A stretch of DNA of 64,000 nucleotides, taken from the NCBI GenBank assembly GCA_951640165.1, contig OX621254.1, forward strand, positions 27,812,001 through 27,876,000. Reading direction: 5' to 3'. Shown piece by piece: positions 52,666-63,960 of this stretch. How positions within the stretch are numbered: the first letter of the stretch is position 1; every line of letters begins with the position of its first letter. This stretch comes from Pseudoips prasinana. Its lineage: Eukaryota; Arthropoda; Insecta; Lepidoptera; Nolidae. The position numbers and the translations under genes are program-made. The notes beneath the pieces were generated by a model that was not told the DNA's origin, did no database searches, and worked only from the letters and a program-made list of their open reading frames with translations.

Positions 52666-53239
52666 GAGTGGACTACTACCCTCAAAAAAAAACTCGAAAA
52701 CAAAAGTAAGCAATCCTTATAGCATTGGCTGAATGTTACATAATTCAGTCTAAAACCAGGAGCGTAGCTCCTTATCTTAGAAAAACATATTGTGCCCGGG
52801 GGAAATCCGGTAAGCCGATGACGTTGTGGGAAAAGCAGTGTGTTTGTATGCACGGTTAGTGCCCATTCTTACGAACGTAAAACGCGCTCAGCATAACAGA
52901 AGACCTCGTTGGACAACTATGCTGTCAAAATAAAGTTAAGCCGCAAAGTAATTAGCCAAGTTAGCCTTTTTAAGACAAATTCCATTTCAATTCTTAGAAC
53001 TTTTTAATGAGACTGGTAATTTTGTTTTTGTAATTTGAACTCTTATTTATCTTCTAACAAAAATATTTAGTTTAACTTACTTGATACTCATTGTGTTGCT
53101 TATTTTTTAATTACTTTATGTAATAATAACACGTTAAATTATTATGAGAATGTTATTTATTTATATTATTAAATGATTGAATTTTATATAATTTAAACTC
53201 ACTCACGTAAAGGGGCCAACAATTTAAAACAAACTACCA
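52666..53239. other. No recognised gene
   Basis: Nothing supported. A short GGAGCGTAGCTCC palindrome lies near 52760. Confidence 0.4.
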
Positions 53240-53482
53240 GGGCTCTACCGGCTAAGTCGCCGAACATCGATTTGTTAAATGGCATTCAAATAAATAAAGG
53301 TTAAAAAAATTACTTAATCTATCGTTAAATCGGCTTCCATCAGCGTATGTGACGTCATAAATGGTCCGGAATCTATTGTCAACGTTGAAGCCGATTTAAC
53401 GCTCGATTAAGTCATTTTTAACCTTTATTTAAATGAACATCATTTAACAAATCGATGTTCGGCGACTTAGCCGGTAGAGCCC
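53240..53482. mobile_element. 243-bp MITE with about 100-bp arms
   Basis: GGGCTCTACCGGCTAAGTCG on the left and its complement on the right; arms extend inward to GAAGCC/GGCTTC. The centre contains GTGACGTCAT, itself palindromic. CCAG on both sides could be a 4-bp duplication, but the boundary is ambiguous. Superfamily unknown. Confidence 0.7.
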
Positions 53483-53623
53483 CAGCTAAGGTATTATTGG
53501 ACACACCGAGTTTTAAGGATACGCTTCATTCCTTTGACGAGTTTCTTAAACTAAAGATTTAATTTATATTTATTATTTTTGTAACATTTTGTAACATAGC
53601 TTATTATTTTATTGTCATTGAAA
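53483..53623. other. Short spacer, no feature
   Basis: AT-rich, 140 bp. Confidence 0.4.
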
Positions 53624-55225
53624 TCTATATAATTAAAAATACAAGTCCTGACTGACTGACTGACTCATTAACGCCCAGCCCAAACCCTTGGACCTAGAAA
53701 GCTGAAATTTTGCACTAATGTTTGCTTTATAATGTAGACAAGGAATAAGGAAGGTTTTTTCGAAATTCAACCCCTAAGGGGGTAAAACAGGGGCGATAAG
53801 TTAGTATGAAACTTTGCTGTTTTTGAAGTTTAAGGCATAAAAATTGGTATTTGGCTTTCCAGTTAAAAATAAAAAGTCATGTATTTCAGGGTTTTTGGAA
53901 ATTCCACCCCCAAGGGCAAAAAATAGGGGATGTAAGTTTGTATGGAAAATGTGTCAATTTTTAAGGTAAACGCATGAAAATTGGTATTTGGCCTTTTAGT
54001 TAAAAATAAAAATATGTATTTCAGCATTTTTGGAAATTCCAGCCCCAAGAGCGTAAAATAGGGGGTGTAAGTTTGTATGAAAAATGTGACAATTTTTAAG
54101 TTAAATTCATGAAAATTGGTATTAGGCATTTCAGTTAAAAATTAAAAATATATATTTCAGGATTTTTGGGAATTCCACCCCTTAGGGCGTAAAAAGGGGC
54201 ATGTAAGTTTGTATGAAAAATGCGACTTTTTTGAAGTTAAACCCATGAAAATTGGTATTTGGCCTTTCAGTTAAAAATAAAAAATATTTATTTCAAGATT
54301 TCCGAGAATTCCACCCCTAAGGGTGACAAATAGGGGATGTAAGTTTGTATAAAAATGTGTCAATTTTTAGATAAACGCATGAAAATTGGTAGGTATATGG
54401 CCTTTCATTTAAAAATAATAAATATATATTTCAGGATTTTTGGAAATTCCACCCCTAAGGACGACTAGAATAGGCGATGTAAGTTTGTATGAAAGTCTGT
54501 ATTTTTTTAGTTAAACGCATGTAAATTGGTATTTGGTCTTTCAGTTAAAATAAAGCAATCCAGGGAATAATTTGTTGTTAAAAAAAGGTAATCCAAAACT
54601 GATTCAATAGATCGCCACCAACAATTTAAGCAAACTCAAATGTTAAAAAATTTGTTTCTTTGTGTTTTGTAACTAGATGGCGTTAATGTCGTTTCAGATC
54701 GCGGAACTTAATTGGCATATCGGTTAAAATAAATAAATGCTTGAAATAAAAGGTAGTCCAAAACTGAATCAATAGATGATCGCCTAAATCTCACCCAAAA
54801 TATATGCACACATCTTAATTTTACCGCTTTACAAGTTTATATTTTTGTTAGTAGATGGCGTAATCATCGTTTTAGATCGCGCTATGGTTTCGTTCACAAA
54901 ATGTCGCAACCTAATCTACTTGGAGTTACCTTTGTGATTAATGCATCGTTGATTATTATTTTACTTTATTTAACTTACTATACTTACGGACAATTGATAT
55001 GTATTCTTTGATTTTTGCTTGATGATATCGGGTCCTTTTTGTTAATAACAGTAGCAAAGTAGTCTTTCATTTATTTCTTAGTAAGGTTATTTATAGGTTA
55101 GGTTTTATTCAATGTATATTGCTTATTTGTTTTAAATGTCATATTTTTTAGATTAAGCTAGAAGTAAGTAGTTACATTGGTCATCATTCAAAATTGTCGC
55201 GGACAAAGTCGCGGGCACCAGCTAG
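53624..55225 (+). mobile_element. 1.6-kb Helitron with two tandem arrays, group D
   Basis: Starts TCTATATAATTAAAAATAC, ends GTCGCGGGCACCAGCTAG preceded by a CGCGGACAAAGTCGCG stem, in an A|T site. From about 53830 to 54545 a unit of roughly 135-145 bp (AAAATTGGTATTTGGCCTTT, GGAAATTCCACCCCTAAGGG, TGTAAGTTTGTATGAAAAAT) is repeated about five times with drift. A second unit (CCAAAACTGATTCAATAGAT ... AGATGGCGT) occurs twice at about 54583 and 54752. No Rep/helicase frame, so non-autonomous. Confidence 0.8.
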
Positions 55226-55355
55226 TGTATTAATAACTAAACGTTGTTGTGATAGACTGTTGATCGATCATTGCGTATTTACACAAAGCCATGCATACCC
55301 TACGGTAAATAGACCTGCAAAATAACTTTAACCCATAAAAAACTTTGAACTTAAA

Positions 55356-55630
55356 TCTACATATAATAAAATCGTAGAAAAGTCAAAACTGTACATTGAA
55401 AATTTTTTTAAACGATACTACAATCGATTTCGAAGCCAAAATATAGTTTTTAGAATTTTTGTCTGTGTGTCTGTTTGTCTGTATGTATGTCCGGGCTAAA
55501 CACAAAAAGTACTGCATGGATTTACTTAAAATTTTGCATGAATATTACTAAGAGGTGGGGCCAACATATAGGCTACATATTATCACGCTATCACCTACGG
55601 GGGAAGAGCAGTGATAATTTATAAAATTTA
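55356..55630 (+). mobile_element. Helitron group A, 3'-truncated
   Basis: TCTACATATAATAAAATCG start and a good body; it breaks off at TTTATAAAATTTAA before the CTAG end, where a Repeat A copy begins. Confidence 0.8.
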
Positions 55631-55639
55631 ATGCTTACT

Positions 55640-55915
55640 GCTTGCTTGCTTATACACAGGGACTCATAGCTAGATGCTCTTACCGGTCCGTAAGCGATCG
55701 GCGAGGTTAAGCAACTAGGCTCGCGGTCAGTCCATAGATGGTTAACCACCAAAGTGGTTTAATTTCTGAGCGTCTCCGTGCTCCGGAGGGCACGTTAAGC
55801 TGCCGGTCCCGGTTGTAGTCATTAGACAACAGTCTTTAAGACATATCAGAGGCCTACTGGGCGGCTTGAACGATTCTGACAGTTACCACTACCCATAAGC
55901 AAGGTAAGCAATAAT
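55640..55915 (-). repeat. Repeat A copy
   Basis: Reverse orientation: TCATAGCTAGATGCTCTTAC, AAGTGGTTTAATTTCTGAGC, GGAGGGCACGTTAAGCTGCC and CTGACAGTTACCACTACCCA. Confidence 0.65.
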
Positions 55916-55959
55916 TATAATAAGACTGATATAACTTTAATGAACCGATTGGAATTCAT

Positions 55960-56107
55960 TGCGGGATCCAAGACAGTTAAAGCGATGCCCCGGGACATGC
56001 CTGAGCCTCACCGCTCAGTGTCATTTCATTGTGTGCCACTGTTGATCCTGGCTTACAGGAGTTGCAGTGGTGGGTAAGAGAGAGGGACTAGTCCCGAAAA
56101 AAAAAAC
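55960..56107 (+). repeat. Repeat D copy with A-tail
   Basis: CGATGCCCCGGGACATGCCT, CCTCACCGCTCAGTGTCATT and GGAGTTGCAGTGGTGGGTAA, then a 10-base A-run. Likely a retroelement 3' end. Confidence 0.55.
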
Positions 56108-56359
56108 AAACCGATTGGAATGAAATAAACACTAAATGTTAAGTGGACAAACCGCAACGCGTAAGTGTAAAACCGCATTCAAATCTGGCAGTCAATAGCT
56201 AGCTATACCACCTCATACACATCCCGTGTATACCTCGCTTGTTTGGCATCTACAGATACTTCGCTTCAGTAACCCTTTTTCACTAGATTCGTACTGAACG
56301 ACGCTAGAGAAATTTAGTGAAGGCGTTTATTCAACCGCACACCGCTGAGTTTCCTCGTA

Positions 56360-56494
56360 CAGACGCTAGCACATAAAGCTACCACAATCTGTCAAATTTC
56401 CTCAATTGAAAGTGAACCTTATGCTTTTGTTATAAAGTTGAAAATTTATGAAAGAAAGTTGACAGATTGAGGTAGCTGGATGTGCTGGCGTCTG
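56360..56494. mobile_element. TA-flanked MITE, complete copy with TA on both sides
   Basis: 135 bp, CAGACGCTAGCACATAAAGC to GCTGGCGTCTG, flanked by TA at both ends. The best evidence for a TA target. Confidence 0.8.
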
Positions 56495-56649
56495 TACATT
56501 TTGATGAAAAAGCAACCTTTACTGGTAATAAATATGGCCCTTATTGATATGTATCAGGTCGTCTAAAGGTTAACTAACATATATAACAAAACAACAATCG
56601 GACATGTTTCTACAAGCCGATGGATAGCAAAAAAATAAAAAGGGAATAC

Positions 56650-56925
56650 CTACCTACTATATTTACATTAGGTGTGGTGACGGCGAAGAAAATCATCACC
56701 CCATCTCATCCCGTGGGGGGCGTAGAAGTTGTCCCGAAGGAATACGTACCAGAGAACGGGCAGCAGCGTTATTTTGTGAACTATCCAACTCCGATCGCCA
56801 ACTCGTCTGCCAAGCGTGGCGATTATGGCATATACCCCCATTCTTTGCTCTTGTCCAGCTGTGGACGTAATTTGGCTGTCATGATGTACGCCGGAGAGAT
56901 CGCCTAACCCAGATAGATCCAATTT
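56650..56925 (+). repeat. LINE-type 3' repeat, CCCGTGGGGGGCGTAGAAG family
   Basis: CACCCCATCTCATCCCGTGG, GCGTAGAAGTTGTCCCGAAG, CCAGAGAACGGGCAGCAGC and GCCAAGCGTGGCGATTATGG. The open frame is incidental; the copy at 57255 has a different reading frame state. Ends near GTCCAGCTGTGGACGTAATTTGG-like sequence typical of RTE tails. Confidence 0.5.
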
Positions 56926-57254
56926 ACGATAATAATAATAAAAAATATAGTTCGTATAAAAAGCCAGGGCATACATATAACGACCAAATTACTAAAACTG
57001 TTTATAATACGCGCACTAATTATGCGAATCGGGCGCGTAATTTATCGAGAATTGAGGGCATTGTATGGTTAAGTTATGTAGTACCTATTAACTCTTAAAC
57101 AGGTGATGTACTGTACGAGACCACATCAATTTGAACTTTATCAATTTCAATTTTCATTAAAATCAATTTCAATTTGAATTTTATTTGGATATATAAAAGC
57201 AATGAAAAATAAATTACCTTGTTAAGGTTCAATAGACGTGTGTATCTGTTGATT
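56926..57254. other. No gene; simple (TCAATTT)n-like stretch
   Basis: 57120-57180 has repeated CAATTTCAATTT pieces in both orientations. Nothing else. Confidence 0.4.
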
Positions 57255-57512
57255 ACACCTACTATATCAGAATATCATCACCCCATCTCATCCCGTGGGG
57301 GGCGTAGAAGTCGACCCGAGGGAATATCTACCAGAGGATGGGCAGCAGCTTCCTTCTGATTACTATGACCATCTTACTGCGATCGCCAACCCGCCTGCCA
57401 AGCGTGGCGATTATGGCATATCCCCCCAAGACGATTCTTGAGGGAGGCTTGTCCAGCAGTGGACTCATTTAGCTGTAATGATGATGATGATGAGTGGACA
57501 TAAAAGAATGTA
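57255..57512 (+). repeat. LINE-type 3' repeat with ATGATG tail
   Basis: Same family as 56650: CACCCCATCTCATCCCGTGG, then GGAATATCTACCAGAGGATG, GCCAAGCGTGGCGATTATGG, GGAGGCTTGTCCAGCAGTGG and a (GATGAT)n end. This copy shows the complete 3' end. Confidence 0.6.
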
Positions 57513-58082
57513 ATGTAATATAGCTTAATTAACTGTTTAATATTTGTATACCAGTATATCTGGTTAGGCATGTGGAGCCCATTTTAATTCAAAGACCTTT
57601 ATAATTACCATGTTTAAATCTTATCTTACAAAAGCATGCTACCATCTGCTAGATATTGTATTAAAACTTTAGGACGTGGCTCCGGTTTTAATAAAATACT
57701 TTAATACTAACAATTTTTTCATTAAATCTCTCATCAGGAAGTTTCCTAATTTAAATGTAATCTTTCCAACGTGTATTACATAAACCGGCTTAAAGGCTAA
57801 AGAAACTGCTTAAATGATTGTATTTTACACTGGCCTCGGTTGGTAGCAATACAGCAAAACAAATTAACAATAATATTATTAAATCACCATCCACATTAAT
57901 AACTAATGAGATTGTATATCTCACGGATCATGGTAGTCATGGCTTCCTCAATGCCAAGACACAACACAACTATGAGGTCTCAATCTCAGGAAATTTTTCC
58001 TTTGTGTTGAGTGTGGGGTCACAGTTGACAACGGACTTACACCGCTCTTCTTGGCTAAAGAGAGCTGGAGGAAGAGTAGAGC
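57513..58082. other. No recognised gene
   Basis: 57818-58096 is open on the plus strand but has no motif I recognise; it may be repeat-derived. Confidence 0.3.
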
Positions 58083-58660
58083 ATAGAATAGAATAGAACT
58101 TTATTTATTGAAGTAACTAAGACTCAACAAGATTGTTAGTATAAACTTACGACTATGTTAGTAATCACTGACATTAATAAAAAACACGGAACACATACAT
58201 AAATAAATAAAGGTTTGTCTCTGTTGTGCCATCCCATGGGAGATTGCACAACAGTGACCAACGTATTTACAGTCCAGTCGACTGGCAACCATGCTTAAGA
58301 CGCTGTTTGGGCTGCCCCACACCCTGCGCGCCAGAGAAGCACACCTTTTGCGCATTGTTGCGTAAAAGCAATCTACGTGCGCATCTGCGAACATCCCTGA
58401 CGCACTACAGAAACGGGGCAGCCCCACAAGTATCCTAAACGTATTGTAACATATTGGACGCGGAGAGCGCTGTACGATTTTTTTGTATATCTAGCCCACA
58501 AGTTGCACGTGTAAAAAGAAGTACAGTAGGCTCGAAAGAGCGTGATTTTAACTGGAAGTGAGCATCGTGCAAACTTGCGAGCCAGCATGTTCGCTCTAAC
58601 CGACAACGCCCTCCGCTCCCGTTCAATGTCATCATCGTCATTGAGGCCGGTAGTCAATAT
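58083..58660 (-). mobile_element. LINE 3' end (CSASGMF family), complete tail
   Basis: Minus strand: RERRALSVRANMLARKFARC, VKITLFRAYCTSFYTCNLWA, KSYSALRVQY, then after a frameshift near 58440 GLPRFCSASGMFADAHVDCF, YATMRKRCASLARRVWG and CAISHGMAQ. The 3' UTR ends AATAAAG and a (TCTAT)n tail near 58083. The region after the reverse transcriptase only; 5'-truncated. Confidence 0.75.
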
Positions 58661-58739
58661 ATGACCAAACCCGACTGGGGAAGTACCACCACCTTACAGA
58701 AGACATTCCTTAATAATAACATTAATAACTTAATGTTGT

Positions 58740-58927
58740 TTTTCTGCGTGTGAGTAAGGTCGCCAGAGCTCATTGGGGTGGGGGGAAGGGCCAGCAACAC
58801 TTGTTTGCTGACTCTTAAAGGCCGGCAACGCACTCGCGACTCCTCTAGTGTTGTAAGTGTCCACGGGCGGTGGTGATCACTTACCACCACTTGCTCGTTT
58901 GTCGCCCTCTGATATATAAAAAAAAAC
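58740..58927 (+). mobile_element. LINE 3' end with A-tail
   Basis: AAAGGCCGGCAACGCACTCG, CTAGTGTTGTAAGTGTCCAC, GGTGATCACTTACCACCACT and an A-run at 58918-58927. Same style as 15691-15927. Confidence 0.65.
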
Positions 58928-58969
58928 ATAACGGATCCTGTGCTAGATAATAGGCATGCTAAGCTCTAA

Positions 58970-59345
58970 TGGGATCGGTCTATCATTACGGACAGGACTA
59001 TTGTTGCCAATAAGCCTGATATAGTTTTGGTAGACTGGTTGGAGCGCCGGGCATTTATTGTTGATTTCACTGTTCCATTTGACGATAACATCGTAAGAGG
59101 CGAGAATGACAAATTGTCAAAGTATTTAGAATTGGTTCATGATGTTACCGCCATGTGGGATGTGAACTCAACAATAATTGTCCCAATAATCGTTTCCGTA
59201 AACGGTCTCATAGCAAAGAGCCTCGAGCAACATCTTGAAGAGGCTTTCATTGGCTTCCTGGGTCAAAGTCCGGATCCGAAAGTGGAATTATGGGAACAGC
59301 ACGCATCGTGGGACGGTTCCTCACTCTATCGTATAGCCCCGCTGC
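58970..59345 (+). mobile_element. R2/R4-like LINE endonuclease remnant
   Basis: Encodes WDRSIITDRTIVANKPDIVL, VDWLERRAFIVDFTVPFDDN, DKLSKYLELVHDVTAMWDV and PIIVSVNGLIAKSLEQHL. PD-X14-D (PDIVLV...FIVD) followed by K..KY is the signature of the restriction-like endonuclease at the C-terminus of R2/R4-type LINEs. A frameshift near 59243 moves the end (KRLSLASWVK, ARIVGRFLTL) into another frame; compare the intact version at 26505-26632. No reverse transcriptase upstream. Inactive. Confidence 0.6.
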
Positions 59346-59438
59346 ATTAGGAGCTCAATTTTTTAAGCATTTCACAGTTGGGGCGCATTGGATCCTGTGG
59401 TAGAATAAAAGCGCGACAGTTATAAATATTTTTTTTAA
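59346..59438 (+). repeat. Repeat shared with 25420
   Basis: CAGTTGGGGCGCATTGGATC, GTGGTAG and AAAGCGCGAC, as at 25420-25480. Possible 3' UTR of the preceding LINE. Confidence 0.45.
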
Positions 59439-59649
59439 TCACACTTATTATTATAATGGCGAAATTTTGTGAATGTGTGAGTGTCTATGTTTGTTACTAC
59501 TTCACGTTTGAACGGCTGCAGGAGCGATTTTAATAAATTTGATCCAGGATCTTAGCTAACTCCGTACGAGTTAGCTGAGATCCTGGATTAACACATAGGC
59601 TATAATTTATAAAGTTTAACGTGGGTAAAACAGCGGGGCACAGCTCGTA
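59439..59649 (+). mobile_element. Helitron group B, plus strand
   Basis: TCACACTTATTATTATAATG start, GTTTGAACGGCTGCAGGAGC inside, and GGGGCACAGCTCG at the end, where CTAG has become CTCG. An internal palindrome (CCAGGATCTTAGCTAACTCC and complement, about 59546-59586) is not present in the 13364 copy in this form. Confidence 0.7.
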
Positions 59650-59939
59650 TTTCATACATTTTAAAGAAATCCAACAAAGCGAATGAACATCTTCAATTAT
59701 GTTGCGCTGTTTTCAACTTTATTTCAACGCGAAAAGTTAAGTGCGCGTAACGTCTTAAGGTGACATCACAAGTGGAACTGAGCACTCCTCACACAAGCCT
59801 TTAAAACTTAAAACAATGACCATTCTTACGACCAGAATGCGGAAAATACAATATTATGACACTCTTCAACATAAGTATGCAGAATATGTAAGTGTTTAGA
59901 ATATTAATGAATACTTTTGGTAGAGACCCTTTATCAATA

Positions 59940-60182
59940 ATAATTGTTGTTCGTTAGTCTCGCTTAAACTCGAGAACAGCTGAACGGGTTTATCTTATTT
60001 TGGTCTTGAAATGTTTGTGGAGGTTTAAAAGATAAGCAAAATTCGAATAATTGCCGGAAAACCCTAAAAACAGCCCTTTTCATTCATTCACAGCCATTTT
60101 CCCATATAAACGTTTTCTAAAACAAAAGTTTAGGTCTTTTATTTATCGATCGAGGCAGTACGAAGTCTGCCGGGTCAGCTAG
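59940..60182 (+). mobile_element. Helitron 3' part, another group
   Basis: Ends CGAGGCAGTACGAAGTCTGC CGGGTCAGCTAG with a GGCAG/CTGCC stem before CTAG, followed by T. The start is not determined; text includes CTCGAGAACAGCTGAACGGG. Confidence 0.6.
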
Positions 60183-60265
60183 TAATAAATAATAATAGCC
60201 GTGTGGTTGAAGATCCAGAAAGAATAACAGGATATTCCGATACCATCATTATTAAAATCATAAAT

Positions 60266-60370
<105 letters not shown>

Positions 60371-62384
60371 ATTATAGTTATATTACATATATAACAATAT
60401 TTGGGTAATTTATTACCATGAAATTTTACCAGCCTAATTTAAAAAATCAAATAATACTTAGTACAAACAAATAATACTATAAAACATTAGTTGTTTGTAA
60501 AATCTCCTAAAATAACATCCTGACTTCTAATCTAGACAATGATTAGTACAATGTTGTACAATTTATTCAGAAAATGTAATAATAATGAAATAATGAAATT
60601 TATTCAGCACTTAGGTATTTACAAACCCTTGAACTTGTCAAGCTCACAATGTAGATATTACATAAATACAGTTTAAAAACAGTAATTAAAGCAACATAAT
60701 ATTTTGAATTAGTCCGGCCATGCGGTCTGTTTCGTCACATAAATTTTTAATATCCTTAAATAAATAATAAATAGCAAGTTACTAAGCTATTATAGTTACA
60801 TTTAGCAATTGTATATTAAAATTAAAGAATTGAAAACAACGAGCAGTTGTCTAGCGCTAAAGGCTCTCAATCAGTAGCTTAATTTAAGCGACTAATACCT
60901 GAAGGCACCCTTATGGGGTCCGGGCCACAGCTCAGGCTGTCGCTGAAGTAAAAAGATGGATTTCGAAATGGGGGTCAGATCACTTGCACGGGATTAACGA
61001 TCACGTGCTAAAGGGGCAACGCGATCCTCGCCGCTGAGGACCCTACCCTAGCTAGCCTGCGGCTTGATCTAGCTACCTAGGGGGACGACCCGGAGAAGAA
61101 AGCCACAAAGAAACTCTGGGCTTGCTTTTTTCGTCTTCTTTTGCTTTTTGTTTTCGAGGTTCTTTTTATATCTTTTTTTTTAACATTGTTTTTTGCTTTT
61201 ACATTGTGATTAGCTGTTAGGTGGGCTAATGCACGCATAGAACCGATGACATCTAGTTAATAAAAACAATTGTGAGGTAATAAACAATAACATTCCATTT
61301 CACTCAAGCAATTAAAATAACCTCTTGCAAGATGAACAAACGGTGGGTGCATCCGCGCACATTTACAAAATCAACAAGTCACGCGAAGGCGACGAATGTA
61401 TGAGAAAAATAAATGAGTACCCCAGCAGCATGTAATATCCCATGAAAACATAAATGTAAAATTGGAGCCAAGTTCTGTATTCGCTCATAATAAGGAAAAA
61501 AATAGCCAAGTAAAATCTTGCGTTTGAATCAGGCTCAAGATTTTACTTGGCTAATTTTTTTACCCACCAACTAAATATAATACCGGTGGGTACAGACAGA
61601 AAGTACATTGACTAGCAAATATAATATAACCTGTACGTAAAAAAAATTAATCATTCTATAACACTTTAATAATATCGGTTTTAATGTATTTTTATAATCT
61701 GTATTGTCCCTATGCCTATGATAGATGTACATTAGTAATACGCAAAACTTGGCAAAAGAATGCATCAATTGTATGCAATTAAATGATGTTATGAATGAGC
61801 TTATGCGACAAGGAACTATTAATTAATTAATGAGCTATGACTATAAATTACACGCATGTGATGATTATAATTTTTTGTACGTAAGTGAGGTTATTGTAAA
61901 GTTAAAAAAAAGATATTTCAATTTTTTCTATTATAAATATCTTTCTTTATTCAATAAATACATTAACGAATTACAAAAAAATATAATTAAATAGCAATCA
62001 TGGTGGTATTACAATACAATAAGCTAAGCTAAGCTGATGCGTGTCGTACTTTATATCAGCGTGGAATTATGATTATAAAACATGGCTATGATTGCACAAG
62101 TAGCAGACTTGAGTGACCTCTGACTCTCAATCTAGGTAAAACCTGTATTTTGAGTCATTAGTTATATATTACTTATATTTGCTAATCTTTATTAATTTTA
62201 AAATGCCATTGTTAGTTTATATTGTTTATGTTAATTAATCAAATATTATACGCACCACATGCGTGTAAAATTAGAATAGAATACTCTTAACTGTACACAA
62301 TTCTATCGTTATTTCGCTCTATGAGAAAACCGATGTAACTGAGTATAGCCCAGGCAATAGCATATATAATTATAGCAACAAAGC
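60371..62384. other. No gene; one hairpin and a GC-rich block
   Basis: 60870-61130 is GC-richer (CCCTTATGGGGTCCGGGCCA, GCTAGCCTGCGGCTTGATCT) and looks like an old repeat. 61496-61561 is a hairpin with 25-bp arms (AGCCAAGTAAAATCTTG). The rest is AT-rich with no supported gene. Confidence 0.4.
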
Positions 62385-62615
62385 CATTGGTTTCCAGCCG
62401 AGAAAAAATAATAGAGCCACCCCTCACTATTCCGTGGAGTAGGTGTCGTAAAAGGCGACTAAGGGTAAGACCAGGAAGTTAGGCAGCAGCGCCTTCTGTT
62501 TACTAAGTACCACCTAACTACGGTTGGCAACTCACATGCATCCAAATGGCAACGTTATAGAAACCTTTGGTGGAGGCCTATGTCCTGCAAAGGACGATAT
62601 CAGGTTGATGATGAA
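62385..62615 (+). mobile_element. LINE-type 3' end with GATGAT tail
   Basis: GTAGGTGTCGTAAAAGGCGA, TTAGGCAGCAGCGCC, ATGGCAACGTTATAGAAACC and GGACGATATCAGGTTGATGA. Same family as the insert at 30264-30522. Confidence 0.6.
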
Positions 62616-62769
62616 GATAATGAGTACTGATACTGTTAATGATAATGAGTAGCAGTAATTTCTGATAAAGTAGTGGCATGGAGGGATGGGAACGTGTGAG
62701 TATGTGTCGCAACCATCACACGTATATATAATGCATGACTGTATGCTGGCTTTCCAACTTAGTCATATA

Positions 62770-63040
62770 CAAAAAACCAAGTGGGAGTCGGATAAGCACC
62801 ACGAAGGATTCCGTACCATTATCTATAAAAACGAGCAAAAAATCACGTTTATTGTATGGGGGCTCCCATACAATATACACTATATATAATACACTTGGTT
62901 TTTTGAATATTTATTTTATTGTGTTTTTTAGTATTTCAACTCTCTAACTATCACGGTTCATGAGAAACAGCCTGATGACAGACAGACAGCGAAGTCTTAG
63001 TAATAGGGTCCCTTTTTACCCTTAGGATACGGAGCCCTAA
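62770..63040 (-). mobile_element. AGGGTTCCGT repeat, reverse copy
   Basis: AAGTGGGAGTCGGATAAGCA at the left and TTAGGATACGGAGCCCT at the right; includes CTATCACGGTTCATGAGAAA. Reverse of 31965-32236, with a short extra AT-rich piece in the middle (62881-62925). Confidence 0.6.
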
Positions 63041-63140
63041 AAATAGCTCACGGGTAAAAGGGAATAGTCTGGCCTGTCCTCAGACTCACAAATACTTGAG
63101 TAGGTGGTTATTTCTGACTATACTAAAGCTTTGCAAGCGT

Positions 63141-63262
63141 AGGTAGATAGATTAACTCTTTATTATTGTACACCAATATTAAGATCTTACATTACAGGAG
63201 AATGTAAATAAAAAGTATACAATTGGCGGTCTTATCACTAAAATGTGATCTCTTCCAGACAA
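63141..63262 (-). mobile_element. LINE 3' tail with hairpin
   Basis: Reverse strand: GGTTGTCTGGAAGAG, ATCAC-ATTTTA-GTGAT (63234-63249), AAGACCGCCAATTGTATAC, and an AATAAAGAG end. Another stem variant of the shared tail. Confidence 0.7.
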
Positions 63263-63417
63263 CCAAAGAATGGACAATAATAGGGATTATTTAAGAGGGC
63301 AGTTGTCGATGTACGTATACTAGTACTGGCTACTAGGAATATATGTGATCCACTAACAATTGACAGTACTTAATGGAAGTTACATTGGGAACTAACAGAA
63401 TTGCTAATAATGTTTGA
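63263..63417. other. Spacer
   Basis: No feature seen. Confidence 0.4.
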
Positions 63418-63665
63418 CGGGCCTGTTGGCGTGGTTGGTAGATACGCTGCCTTTCACGCCGCAGCAGGTTCGATTCCCACCCGGGACAAATATTTGTGTG
63501 CACGAACATGTCTGTTTGTCCTGAGTCTGGGTGTAAATTATCTATATAAGTATGTATTTACAAAAGAAAAATAGTATATGTAATTATCAGTGATCTGGTT
63601 TCCATAGTACAAGCTCTGCTTAGTTTGGGATCAGATGGCCGTGTGTGAATAATGTCCCAGGATAT
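63418..63665 (+). mobile_element. SINE-B copy, complete
   Basis: GGGCCTGTTGGCGTGGTTGG, ACGCTGCCTTTCACGCCGCA, GGTTCGATTCCCACCCGGGA, GTCCTGAGTCTGGGTGTAAA, AAGCTCTGCTTAGTTTGGGA and AATGTCCCAGGATATT, then a short T/A tail. Confidence 0.85.
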
Positions 63666-63674
63666 TTTATTATA

Positions 63675-63960
63675 GTAGCTGTGCCCCGCGGTTTTACCCG
63701 CGTTAAACTTTATAAATTGTCACAGCTCCTCCCCCGTAGGTGATAGAGTGATAATATGTAGCCTATATGTTGACCCGACTTCTGAAAATATTCATGCAAA
63801 TGCTTAGCCCGGACATACAAACAGACACACAGATACAAATTCTAAAAACGATAATTTTGGCTTCGATATCGATTGTAGATCACGCCCCAAGTATCCTTTT
63901 AAAAAAATATTTAATGTACAGTTTTGACTTTCCTACGATTTCATTATATGTACCTATAGA
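63675..63960 (-). mobile_element. Helitron group A at window end
   Basis: GTAGCTGTGCCCCGCGGTTT (CTAG now GTAG) to a GA end at 63960. A short deletion near 63800 removes the GCAGTACTTTTTGAG part. Directly follows SINE-B. Confidence 0.8.

Noticed and set aside
57818..58096. 92-codon plus-strand frame
   Set aside because: No motif, and it ends inside the tail of the minus-strand LINE.
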